A stretch of DNA of 21,818 bases from Blastocladiella britannica (Eukaryota > Blastocladiomycota > Blastocladiomycetes > Blastocladiales > Blastocladiaceae). Made by a program: the position numbers and the translations under genes. The first letter of the stretch is position 1, and each line of letters begins with the position of its first letter. The notes beneath the pieces are model-generated. The model saw nothing but the letters and a program-made list of their open reading frames with translations, was not told where the DNA came from and searched no databases. The DNA lies in the NCBI GenBank assembly GCA_025349905.2, contig MU624822.1, positions 1-21,818 on the forward strand. The letters run 5' to 3'. Of this stretch, positions 8,950-18,972 are shown in pieces.

Positions 8950-9922
8950 TCATCCTTCTTCCTGTGGTGCAGGCACTTTGGCCAAAAATGGTTGGAGCGA
9001 GTGCCAAGGTGTGGGCAAAAGATCGAGTGCTTGGGTGAGTCGCCCACGAAGTACGCGATCGTAGCTATCGGCGTTTTTTTTGACCGTGCACCTTTCGATT
9101 TCGGACCAGTGAATATCATTGTAGTAAAAAAACATGTAAATGCAAATGCGTACCAGTTGTCTCGATAGCCCAAACCCCAAGGATCATCATGCGGCATCGT
9201 GGCAGCCCTCGTCATCACGCCGTCGAAAGAACTTTGGCCCGCGCGCGGCATGTGGGTGTCTCGGGGCGTGTCGAGCGGCTCCTCCAGTGCGGGCCAGGGG
9301 AGGTCACAAAATCCAGTCTGCCTCCTGGTTTCATCATCGGCATCGAACCAGCCCATGCTCCAGGCGACTATCTGTTGCTGGGCGAACGCGATCACCGGGC
9401 CCAAGTTACGGATGTAGGTCAGCGTGCGATCCAACCGGACAGCAAAAGCTGACCACAACCAGGATGCACAAGGCGTTGCCCTTGGTGCAATGCGCTCGTA
9501 GGGTCCGCGAGGGCGTACCCCTGTTGTCGAACGGGTTAATCAAGGGAAACCAAAGAGCAGACTTTAAAAAAAAAGAGATGGCATACCTTATACTTCATCT
9601 GCTCCTTCACGGTCTTCGTCCGGCTAGCAATGAGATTCGTAATGATTGCTGTCGCTTGTGTCGAATAGGACCCGGCGGGCAACCTCCTACTGCATACCAA
9701 GGCCAATACTTGCGGCAAGAGGGCCGCAGCAATCAACTTGTTGCCATAGGTCGCAGTGGCGGGGCACAGCCAGCGCTTGGCGTAAATCTTGTCCATCGTA
9801 TCCTGGTGTTCATCAAGCGTCAGTTGGTGCACAAACAAGAGGGGACACCAATCGTGAACGAGAAAACGCACGAGCTGATCCTTGGTCAGACGCAGGGATG
9901 CCGTGGACGTTGTCGGATCCAA
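8950..9922 (-). CDS. Unrecognised spliced gene model, 5' end unclear (possibly disrupted)
   Basis: An open frame on the minus strand runs from about 9922 to 9587. It begins at a TTG, not an ATG, and stays open upstream to a stop near 9983. It contains coding-like sequence (LTKDQLVRFLVHDWCPLLF and KIYAKRWLCPATATYGNKL). An intron starting GTATGCC (from 9586) ends either at CAACAG (9521) or CTACGAG (9495). Only the second keeps the frame that continues as RIAPRATPCASWLWSAF and LDRTLTYIRNLGPVIAFAQ. A later intron (9153-9065, GTACGC to GATAG, 89 nt) joins WGLGYRDNC to YDRVLRGRLTQAL; the model stops at 8950. I recognise no domain. The missing ATG, the awkward intron phase and the adjoining Fanzor fragment suggest a gene that has lost its first exon. 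Its true start may instead lie at an internal ATG or an unseen exon. Confidence 0.4.
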
Positions 9923-9992
9923 TGGTGAGGCGAGCGAGGGGAGCGGTGCACTTGCGAGGTTCTGCTCAGCGTGCAGCTGTTTCCTTGTGGCT

Positions 9993-10612
9993 TTTTGCGA
10001 CTACCTGCTGCGGCGCCAACAAGTGCTCGCCCAGCTGCAGCGCTTTTACGCGACCACCAGCCATTGTTGCCGCCGCTATCGCTCGCTCCTTGGCGGGATT
10101 GCGTCGATCGCCAATTTCGGCACCACATCAAGGAGCGGTTTGGGCGTGGCGAGGGGCCGGTCCAGCCGCCCGGAGAGCCGCCGGTGCAAGGCCCGCGCGA
10201 GAAGCCCAAGCCGATCGCGCTGATGCTCGGCGACTGGTCCAGGAGGCAAGGGTTCCGTGCCGGTCGGTCGACGATGAGTATCGGCCTCCGTCGCGCGCTT
10301 GCGCTGGTGTTTCCGGTCGTGCTCGTCAACGAGTTTCGGACGTCACGCCTGTGCCCGGTGTGCATGGGACGCGTGATGCACCCGATCATGCGCGTCACGA
10401 CCCACCCGCCGCCTGCCCAAGACGCCAACCACCCCGTTGCCGCCGTCGCACAGAGGGTATCCCGGACTCCAGTCCACCATTTGCTGCGCTGCCCCAGCGT
10501 TCACTGCAAAAGCTAATGGTGGAACTGGGATGCCCTCGCTGTGGCGAACATCACCGCCAAGGCCCGCCGGGTCTTGGAAAACCAAGTTCAACATCAGGCA
10601 TATGATTCGTAA
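9993..10612 (+). pseudogene. Decayed Fanzor (eukaryotic TnpB-like nuclease) C-terminal fragment
   Basis: Fanzors are eukaryotic relatives of TnpB: RNA-guided RuvC nucleases usually carried by transposons. The first frame (9993 to about 10092) reads FCDYLLRRQQVLAQLQRFYA..RRYRS, like the helical segment before RuvC-II. After a shift with no usable intron, a second frame (about 10091-10612) reads WRDCVDRQFRHHIKERFG, then IALMLGDWS, SIGLRRALALVF and VLVNEFRTSRLCPVC. It continues with a second knuckle, LLRCPSVHC, and after a TAA stop (10514-10516) with WWNWDALAVANITAKARRVL, the RuvC-III region (usually NRDxxAAxNI). The zinc-finger cysteine codons are at 10352, 10361, 10490 and 10505; the RuvC-III Asp is at 10529. 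The N-terminal domains and RuvC-I are not seen. Truncation, frameshift and stop together make an active nuclease very unlikely. The family call rests on motif order recognised by eye. Confidence 0.75.
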
Positions 10613-10678
10613 AAGGTGATCCCAGGCGATGTTGGCAATCCGAATGTTTCTCTGAACGGTTTGAAAATATATATATAC

Positions 10679-11104
10679 ATGACGAGCTACTCACGCGTTG
10701 AAGACGACAAGGACACGGTCATGTTCTTGACCGCAGCCGACCTGGCACCCGCACCAGCATCGAGCGGCGGCGCCGTCGACGACCAGGGCAACATCAACTG
10801 GGACTGCCCGTGCCTCGGCGGCATGGCGTACGGCCCGTGCGGCGAGCAGTTCCGCGACGCCTTCTCGTGTTTTGTCTCCTCGGAGGAAGAGCCCAAGGGC
10901 ATTGACTGCGTCGAGAAGTTCCAGGCCATGCAAGAGTGCTTCCGCGAGCACCCCGAAGTGTACGCCGACGAGCTCAAGGACGACGACGCGGACCCGGTTG
11001 TGGCCTCCCCTTCTGGCTCCGCAGTTGCTTCTTCTGGTTCTGAGGATGAGGAGGGCGGCGAGGACGTGGTTTTGTCGAGCACGGGCGTTGCATCTACTGC
11101 CTGA
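10679..11104 (+). CDS. MIA40: MIA40 / CHCHD4, mitochondrial intermembrane-space import oxidoreductase
   Basis: Single-exon, 141 residues. MIA40 oxidises incoming cysteine-rich proteins in the mitochondrial intermembrane space and is re-oxidised by Erv1/ALR. The redox CPC motif is at 43-45 (NWDCPC), followed by [13 protein letters not shown] and the twin CX9C motifs C54-x9-C64 and C77-x9-C87 that form the helical hairpin. The start [18 protein letters not shown] aligns with the MSYCRQ..KDRIIFVT start of animal CHCHD4, supporting the ATG at 10679. The tail after about residue 95 is acidic and Ser/Ala-rich. There is no N-terminal presequence or membrane anchor, unlike the long form of yeast Mia40. 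The ATG follows directly on an AT-rich ATATATATAC stretch, so the 5' UTR must be short or lie over the Fanzor relic, which ends 66 bp upstream. Confidence 0.95.
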   Translation: MTSYSRVEDDKDTVMFLTAADLAPAPASSGGAVDDQGNINWDCPCLGGMAYGPCGEQFRDAFSCFVSSEEEPKGIDCVEKFQAMQECFREHPEVYADELKDDDADPVVASPSGSAVASSGSEDEEGGEDVVLSSTGVASTA

Positions 11105-11350
11105 GACTCGATGGCTTTTCTCTAGTTTGGAGTACGTCGTCGCATGACCGCATTGCCCTTTGCTTGCTACGGGACGCCGGAACTGACAATGGACTCTGCT
11201 TGTCGTGCCTGCAAATAGTGAATCGATCGCCCACCAACAATCCGGCGGCAATTATGTAAGCGCCCTATTTAGTGTCAAATGTACTCTTTGGTCTTTCAAT
11301 ATTTTATATTTAACGAGTCAGGTATGATGTGTGTGGGGAAGTGTACTTGC

Positions 11351-14016
11351 TCACTGGCCAGCGACCCCTTGGTGATGGTTGATGGCCCACCCTGAATCCA
11401 CCACGGCATGATCCTTGTCCAAGCTCGGATCCGTTGTGCTGTTGTTGACATTGGTGATGGTCGGTTCGATAGCCACTGTGCTTTGCGTGGCAGTCCAGTA
11501 ATGCTGGTGGCTGCTGCCAAAGGCGACCCGGTTCGGTTGCATCGCGCCCCACGACCCCGCCGCTTCGATGATGGTGGGTGCCGATGCGCGCATCGCGGCG
11601 CTGGTCCGCAGCGACGGCGTCGGCGACGCTTCGCGAATGGCGGAGGGAACCCCAGCTCGTCGCTGGCCACGGACCAGCCGCGTCCACAGCTTGCTGAAAA
11701 ACACCCCGGCCTTGGTCACGGCATTGTCCACCTCGGCCTGCGTCAGCTCGCAGTGGAAGCTGGCGGCAGCGTCGTCCATGTCGCCCACTAAGCGCACCGG
11801 GTCGTCTTCGTCGTCGTCCTGCGCAGTTGCCTCTCCTGCTTGGCAGTCGCTGGCGGCATCGGGGCGAGCCGGAACGATTGCCCAGCAGGCGCCCGCATTG
11901 GACAGCGCCCGATCTTGGCCGGCCCGCGTGACCCACGGGTGCGCCATGATGGCTCGGAGCTTGATGCGCTTGCGGGGGTCCTTTTCGAGCATCGCCTGCA
12001 GCAGCGAGCGCAGCTCGGGTGAGAGCGTCTCGTCAATCTCGGGCTCTAGCACGAGAATGTCGCGGTACAGGGTGAGCATATCGGGTGCATCAAACGGAAC
12101 ACGTCCATGAATCATGCAGTACAGCGTCGCGCCCAGTCCCCACACGTCCAGCGCACGGCCTTGCACCCGCTGCGATGTGGGGTCGCAGCACTCGGGCGGC
12201 GTGAATGCCGGGGACGCCGTGCGCACCGGCATTTGGTCGTCGTTATCGTGCTCTGCTCCTTGACCACTACTAGCAGCAGCAACTCCTCCTCCGTGGGCGG
12301 TCACGGCCGATTGCACCGCCGTTGCCGATACCGACACGGAGAGCGGCGACGGCTCGAGCATATGCGAGATCCCAAAGTCCGAGAGTTGCGCTCGGTCATC
12401 CCATGTCAAGAGAATGTTTTCTGGTTTGATGTCGCAGTGAATCACATGCTGCGAGTGCACTGTACCGTTACATTTTTGTGAGTTATGCGATGCACACAAT
12501 CGAATCAGGGTAAGAGGATTCGTACAGTAATCCAGGCCCAGGGCCAGGTCGCAAAAGTACTTGCGCGCCTTGGCTTCCGAAAACGCAGGCACAGTCTCTC
12601 CCATTGTCAACGTCATGAGTGGCCCAGCACAGAGCTCAAATACTTCAGCACGGAAAATGTCAAATCACTATTACTCCAAAAAAGAACAATGATAGGAAAC
12701 ATACCCAAGTACAAGTTGTCCTCTTCCTCGTCGTCAAGGACCTCGAGCAAGCTCGTCACGTTCGGATGGCCAATACTCAGCTTCTTGAAGACGGCCACCT
12801 CGTGGCGGATCGCATCTTGCTGAGGCGATCGCGCGCCCGTCCCATTGCCATCGTCGCCGAGCAGGGCGCGGAACCGGAATCGCCGGCGCAGTCGCGACTT
12901 GGACACAATCTTGCACGCATACTGGCAGTCGTCCTCCGTGTTGTGCACCAGCACGACCTTTCCAAAGGAGCCTTCCCCAATCTCGCGGAGAATCAGGTAC
13001 TGGTTGACTTGGTGCACAATTTCGTACGCGTTATTGCCGCCAGATGACGAGGGAACGTCGCGATCGGGAGTATCTGGGAAGGCCGGGATGGTGAGAGGGA
13101 TTGTCGGTGTGGACGGACGCGGGCGGGTAACAGGAGATGGCGTGCGGCGGAGCGCGGCGGCAAAGGCGGCGGCCGTCCCATCCACGGGCGATCTCGGTCG
13201 CAGCTGCGGCGACTCGACCTCCACCGACGCCTTTCGAATGCGCCGCGTCTCCTTGAGCGGGGAGGCTGTTCGCCGTGTCTGTGGGGTGGTCGTTCCCGAA
13301 GAGCCGGTCCATTCCAGGGCGAATTGGTCGTGCATCATTGCGCCGCCAAAGACCGAGGCCGGGAGCGGAGGCGTTCGGTTAGCCGGGTCAGAGGTTGCGC
13401 GGGCATGCTGTGGGGCCGCATCATGAAGTACAGGATGGCGGCTGGCGCGTCCGGGAGACGGCGGCGGCGCCGGGAGAGTCGGATGCGAATTTTTGGCCGA
13501 TGTGTTGGCAGTGGAGGTGGAAGAGCGGCTCGATCGAGGCAGAATGCTGCTGTGAAATTTCCACTTGCCCCCGGAACTGCCGCTGCCGTTGCTCGAGTGG
13601 GACTTTGGCGTGCTGCTGTTGTCGTTGGGCGAATGGGGAGAGCCCGTGCGCGACGACGTCATGCCAAACGAGGTCAGGTGGGGGATAAAGCTGGCCCATT
13701 TGGATGGCGACTTTGCTTTGGTGGGGGTGGATGGCGCCGTGAATGCTGAGGCTGCAAACACGGGGCCATCTTCTGCCATCTGTGGCGGCGTTGCATTACC
13801 GAGCCGGTAGTGCACATGCATGGCAAGCGAGGGCGGCGGGAGCAAGATTTCTGCCGTGCCATGAATAAATGTCGGGATCGGCGCCAAAGGGTCCGAGTAG
13901 TGGTCGGGACCCGTCTTTGTCCGCGAGTGCTGCCAGTCAAGAGGTTGGCCGGTGGTCTTTGCCGGTGAGAGCGAGCGGCCACGGCGCGCTGGCAATGGGT
14001 TGGTAAATAATGTCAT
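11351..14016 (-). CDS. CaMKK/Sak1/Elm1-like Ser/Thr protein kinase, HCD (non-RD) catalytic loop
   Basis: Three exons: 14016-12705, 12642-12526 and 12459-11351, with introns of 62 and 66 nt; 845 residues. A disordered Ser/Pro-rich N-terminus of ~335 residues precedes the kinase domain. Visible motifs are the Gly-loop GEGSFG (347-352), YACK with the ATP-binding Lys369, EVLDDEEEDNLYLVFELC, the catalytic loop H484-C-D486-IKPEN, SDFG (503-506), TPPE for APE, and LDVWGLGATLYCMIHGRVPF. The arrangement (VNQYLILREIGEGSFG, HPNVTSLLEVLDD) fits the CaMKK group, which in fungi includes the Snf1/AMPK-activating kinases Sak1, Tos3 and Elm1/Ssp1. It therefore probably acts upstream of AMPK or another kinase. 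An Ala/Gly/Asp-rich insertion lies between DFG and the P+1 loop. The Arg of HRD is Cys, so it is formally a non-RD kinase. The C-terminus after about residue 620 has no recognised domain. The upstream in-frame stop supports the chosen ATG. Confidence 0.9.
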
Positions 14017-15188
14017 TGTTTCTTGAAAATTCCCACGGATCGTCAATTTCCCATACTAAACATTTCGAAAAAAAAGAAAAAAAAAAAAAATCGGACCGTT
14101 TTGACAAAAAATTAAAAAGGCAAAACTTAATGGATCGAAGTTGAAGACAGGAAGAAGGGGGGTGCCCACGGGGGGAACCGGAATATAATGTACAACACGG
14201 GTCCAATCAAAAAAAGCGTTCCATATGGATCGGCGAGAGTCTGTTTTCTGACTTGCTTTCTTGATCCACTTGCGCGGTCTCGGCTTGGGGCAATCAGTGC
14301 GAAAAAAAAAATATAGGGAAGGGTGTGTGTGTTGGATTAGAGTTAAGGTTGTTCCTGCAGCTGCAGCGTGCGATTTATAGTGATTGATCCTTGAATCGCT
14401 GGTACTCGTGGATTGTCTTTTTGATTTGATTTGATTTCGTTTGTGGGTGGCTTCTTATTTAGAAACGTGGACCTAAGATATATTGACCTATTAAATGGAA
14501 TAGGGAGGGAATGTGGTGGGTTATGTAGCACGAAGGTGTTACGCCGTTTGCCGCTGCGTCATAGTATTTTTATTTTCTAGACATCACAGTATGGGGATCG
14601 TGCGCCGATCTAGCCCGTTGATCCCTTTGAATAGTCCAAGTTATTTCTGCCAGCTCCAGAACAATAGGAAGTAAAAGAGATCCAACCAATATATATTCGT
14701 TTGTGTGTGAGTGTGTGCAACCAAAAGGCAACATACGACGAGTCTTGGCGAGAGTGCAAGACCCAGGCGGTGGTGAGCGAGTTTCGTTTAATATTTTTCT
14801 CTTTTCATTTCTTTCGAGAAAAATTATACGCTCCACTCGTGGACGACGACGACGACAAACAATAACGGCAAACGACCGCCGAATCCAGTCGTCTCCTCTG
14901 CTCTTTTCTTTTCCTCGGCAGATTCCGCCCTATTGCCGTCCCGCCCATCCCAAATAATATCCTGCGCCACACACACACGGCAAGAATAAAGAGAGAGCAC
15001 ACGCTCGCCCGACCGCCCCACTACCCGAGTGCTCCATTGCACAGATCGAACGGTTAGGGTATGCATACTGTTTTTTTTTTTCTTAAAAGTAAAGATGTGC
15101 GACGACGACCACCAAAAAAACTGCAAACAGCGGTGCCACTTCAAACAACAAAAAAGAAGAAAATCACTCACACGACCAAAAAGAACAG
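14017..15188. promoter_or_regulatory. 1.2-kb divergent intergenic region between kinase and flippase
   Basis: This is the longest gene-free stretch of the window. It is AT-richer than the exons and has A/T homopolymers (about 14068-14090, 14302-14311), a GATTT tandem near 14418-14437, a CTGCAGCTGCAG palindrome near 14356, GT/CA-rich runs (14700-14716, 14970-14980) and CGACGACGAC repeats near 14842. I found no tRNA, no other RNA gene and no credible protein gene. It presumably holds both promoters and the flippase 5' UTR. Confidence 0.55.
15059..15130 (+). other. Predicted 5'-UTR intron of the P4-ATPase gene
   Basis: The sequence runs from a GTATGC donor at 15059, through a 13-T tract, to an AACAG acceptor at 15130. 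Length (72 nt), donor and T tract all match the coding introns in this window. Splicing it out would remove two upstream ATGs (at 15061, inside the donor itself, and at 15093). Unspliced, the first of these opens a long frame overlapping the true start. After removal no ATG remains before 15189. Confidence 0.55.
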
Positions 15189-18100
15189 ATGGCACACCTC
15201 CTCAACCGGCTCCTCGGCCGCCCCGAATCAGAGGATCGGAGCTCGCGCTTCATCCACCTCAACGACACCAAAAAGAACGACGCCAGCAACTTTGTCCACA
15301 ACGGCATCTCCACCGCCAAATACAACCCCGTCACATTCGTGCCAAAGTTCCTCTTTGAGCAGTTCTCGAAGTACGCCAACGTGTTCTTCCTGTTCACGGC
15401 ATGCATCCAGCAAATCGACGACATCTCGCCCACCTCCAAGCTCACCACCATCATCCCGTTGTCGGTGGTGCTGCTGGCCACCGCGTTCAAGGAGTTCTCG
15501 GAGGACCTGAAGCGCCACCGCACCGACATGCAGGTCAACGCGCGCCTGGTGAAGGTGCTCTCGGGCTCGCATTTCGTCGAAAAGGCCTGGAAGGACGTCA
15601 AGGTCGGCGACGTGATCCGCGTCGAAAACAGCCAGTTCTTTGCCGCCGACCTGGTGCTGCTCGCGTCATCGGAGCCCGACGCCATCTGCTACATTGAGAC
15701 CTCCAACTTGGACGGGGAGACCAACCTCAAGATCAAGCAGGGTCGCAAGGAGACGGCCGACATGACCACGCCCGACGCGATCGCGCGCCTCAGCGGCGTA
15801 ATCGAGTCCGAGCCCCCAAATAACTCGCTGTACACGTACGAGGGCACGCTGCGCTTGGCATCGGGCCAGCAGGTCCCGCTCGACCCCAACCAGGTCCTCC
15901 TCCGTGGCGCGCAACTCCGCAACACTCCCTGGATTTATGGCGTCGTAATCTTTACGGGCCACGAGTCCAAGCTCATGCGCAACGCCTCGGCGACCCCGAT
16001 CAAGCGCACGGACGTGGAGCGCATGACCAACGTGCAGATTGTGTTTTTGTTTGGCATTTTGGTGGCCCTGGCGCTCGCGTGCTCCATTGGCAACTTTATT
16101 TTCCTCAACCAGGACCCCAAGCCGGCGTACCTCTCTCCGCCGACCATGGGCGCCATCGAGCTGCTCAAGTCGTTCCTCACGTTCATTGTGCTCTTCAACA
16201 ACCTGATCCCAATCTCGTTGATTGTCACCATGGAAGTCGTCAAGTACCAGCAGTCGCAGCTCATCAACGCGGATCTGGACATGTACTATGAGCAGACCGA
16301 CACGCCTGCGCTCTGCCGCACTTCGTCGCTTGTCGAGGAGCTGGGTCAAATCGAGTATATTTTCTCGGACAAGACTGGTACTTTTTCTTTTTTTTACATT
16401 TTTGACTTATTTTCATTCATTTACTGAAAGTAAATTTAAAAAGGAACCCTGACTTGCAACATTATGGAGTTCCGCCAATGCACGATCGCGGGCAAGTGCT
16501 ACTCGAACCTGATTCCCGAGGGAAAGCGCAACGGCGACCCCATGTCGGACGGTTCGAGCTTACAAGTGTATGATTTTGCGACCATGCTGGCCGACATTGA
16601 CCACGACCCGATTGGCCCCGCGATCCACGAATTTTTCCAGTTTTTGGCGTCGTGCCATACGGTCATCCCGGAGGTGGACGCGGACGACATTCGAGGCGAA
16701 ATTAAGTACCAGGCGGCGTCTCCGGATGAGGGTGCGCTCGTGTCTGGTGCCCGGTCCGTTGGGTACGTGTTTCACACGCGCAAGCCCACTGCCATCACCA
16801 TCAACATGCGTGGACGCGACATGGAAATCGAGGTGCTCAACATTTGCGAGTTCAACTCGACGCGCAAGCGCATGTCGGCCGTGCTCCGGTTCCCGGACGG
16901 CACCATCAAGCTGTACTGCAAGGGCGCCGACACGGTCATTTTTGAGCGCATTGACCGCCGCCAGGGCATGAACCCGCACGTGGACTTTACGACGCAGGCG
17001 CTCGAGGAGTACGCGTCCGAGGGCCTCCGCACGCTGTGCATTGCCTACCGCGTTCTTCCCGAGGACGAGTACGCCGCGTTCTCGCGCGCGTATGATAAGG
17101 CCGCCACCACGCTCGTTAACCGCAGCGAGGAGCTCGACAAGGCGGCCGAGCTGATTGAGCGCGACCTGGTGCTGATTGGCGCCACCGCCATCGAGGACAA
17201 GCTGCAGGACGGCGTTCCCGAGACGATTGCGACGCTGGCCATGGCGGGCATCAAGATCTGGGTGCTCACAGGCGATCGCCAAGAGACGGCCATCAACATT
17301 GGCTACTCGTGCAAGCTCCTAACCGAGGACATGAACCTGCTAACCATCAACTACGACACGTATCCCGAGACCAAGCAGGAGCTCGAGCGCCAGCTGCGGC
17401 AGGTGCGGGAGCTCAAGGCGGGTGCTGGCGCCAACAGCGGCAGCGACCAGAATGAGTCGCTTGCGCTCATCATTGACGGCCGCACGCTCGATTTCGCGCT
17501 CGAAAAGGACCTGGAGGAGACGTTCCTCGACCTTGCGTGCAACTGCAAGGCGGTCATTTGCTGCCGTGTCTCGCCGCTGCAAAAGGCGCTGGTCGTCAAG
17601 CTGGTCAAGCGCTACCGCAAGTCGCTGTTGCTTGCGATCGGCGATGGCGCCAACGACGTGTCCATGATCCAGGCCGCGCACGTTGGTGTGGGGATTTCTG
17701 GACAAGAAGGTCTGCAGGCGGCCCGGTCGGCCGACTTTGCCATCTCCCAGTTTCGATACCTGCGCAAGCTGTTGCTCGTGCACGGTGCGTGGTCGTACCA
17801 GCGGCTGGCCAAGCTCATTGTGTACTCGTTCTACAAGAACATTACGCTGTACATGACGCAGTTTTGGGTATGCTTATCAGTTTTATTTGTTCATTGGTGT
17901 GGAGTACTCACAACTTAAAACAACTATAAACAGTTTGCCTTTTACAATGGCTTCTCGGGTCAGACCATTTACGAGTCGTGGACCATCTCCTTCTACAATG
18001 TCGCGTTTGCCGTCGCACCGCCGCTGATCATGGGCATCTTTGACCAGTTTGCGTCGGCGCGCATGCTGGACCGGTACCCACAAATGTACATGCTGGGTCA

Positions 18101-18746
18101 GCGCGGCGAGTTCTTTAACGCGCGCGTGTTTTGGTCGTGGACCGCCAACGCGTTCTGGCACTCGATCTTGCTGTTCTTTGTGACCAAGCTGATCTTCGAC
18201 CCGGACGTAGTGTTTGCGACGGGCCGCACGTCGGGCCAGTGGGGCATGGGCGCGACGCTGTACACGGCGGTGCTGTCGACGGTGATTTTCAAGGCGGCGC
18301 TGATCACGGACCTGTGGACCAAGTGGGCGTGGGTGGCGACCATGGGCTCGATTGGGTTCTGGCTGGTGTTTTTGCCGATCTACGCGCTGGTGGCGCCCCG
18401 CCTGCGGGTGTCGACCGAGCTGCTGGGCATGGAAATGCTGTACTCGTCGGGCCTGTTCTGGCTCACGGTGATTGTGCTGCCCGTGCTGTGCCTGGCCCGC
18501 GACTACGGGTACAAGTACTGGAAGCGCATGTACCTGACGCGGTCGTACCACATTGTCCAGGAGATTCAGAAATTCAACATCCCGGACTACCGGCCGCGCA
18601 TGGAGCGGTTCCGCCAGGCGGTGCACAAGGTGCGCATGATCCAGCGGCTGAAGCGCAACCGCGGGTTTGCGTTCTCGCAGAACGAGTCGGGCCAGGCGGA
18701 CTTGATTCGCGTGTACGACACGACTCGCAGGAAGCCGATGGGTTGA
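15189..18746 (+). CDS. P4-type ATPase, Drs2/ATP8A-like aminophospholipid flippase
   Basis: Three exons: 15189-16377, 16444-17867 and 17934-18746, with introns of 66 nt each; 1141 residues, a normal length for the family. It moves phosphatidylserine and/or phosphatidylethanolamine to the cytosolic leaflet of Golgi, endosomal or plasma membranes, usually with a CDC50 partner. Motifs: STAKYNPVTFVPKFLFEQF before TM1, actuator loop DGETN at 175-179, PISL in TM4 (NNLIPISL), phosphorylation site DKTGT at 394-398 spanning the first intron, KYQAASPDEGALV in the N-domain, and hinge GDGANDVSMIQ at 796-806. TM1-2 lie at about residues 61-105, TM3-4 at about 285-345, and six further helices follow about residue 855. 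Closest resemblance is to the P4A (Drs2, ATP8A) group. The C-terminal tail is short, lacking the long autoregulatory extension of yeast Drs2. A probable 5'-UTR intron lies upstream. Confidence 0.96.
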
Positions 18747-18972
18747 GTGAGCTTTTTGTTTTTGTTTCCCATTTTAATATACAGTTTTATTCCGTCATGG
18801 GAAAGTGGGTGCTCTTTCAAATTCGGCAACAAAATTATATTCGCCGCTTCTTAATCCTGGTTTCGACCGCACGCCCGTCCTGAACCAAAGTTCCCCGAGA
18901 CACCCCCACCGCCAGCTGGCCAACGCAAAACGAAGACCAACAACGGTTTTTTTTCCAGAGCGACAAAGAAAA

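Noticed and set aside
8856..9458. + strand open frames and the unspliced 191-codon minus frame in this interval
   Set aside because: The + frames show no family resemblance. The unspliced minus frame runs through an AT-rich stretch (9153-9065) with intron-like ends, and its C-terminal part looks like translated intron and off-frame exon.
9646..10605. 319-codon + frame spanning the Fanzor region
   Set aside because: It is a third frame without the recognisable motifs, rich in Arg/Pro/Ala as expected of an off-frame read of GC-rich DNA. The motifs lie in the other two + frames.
14540..14640. Possible tRNA or small RNA with a GGATC..GATCC pairing
   Set aside because: No cloverleaf, A-box or B-box could be drawn; the pairing is short and probably chance.
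15053..15060. Telomere-like TTAGGG at 15054-15059
   Set aside because: It is a single copy, not an array. It is better explained as the exon side of a predicted 5'-UTR splice donor.
18797..18880. Short upstream frame (27 codons) before the type I membrane protein gene
   Set aside because: It has no coding character or conservation that can be seen, and lies in a likely 5' UTR or 3' flank of the flippase gene.
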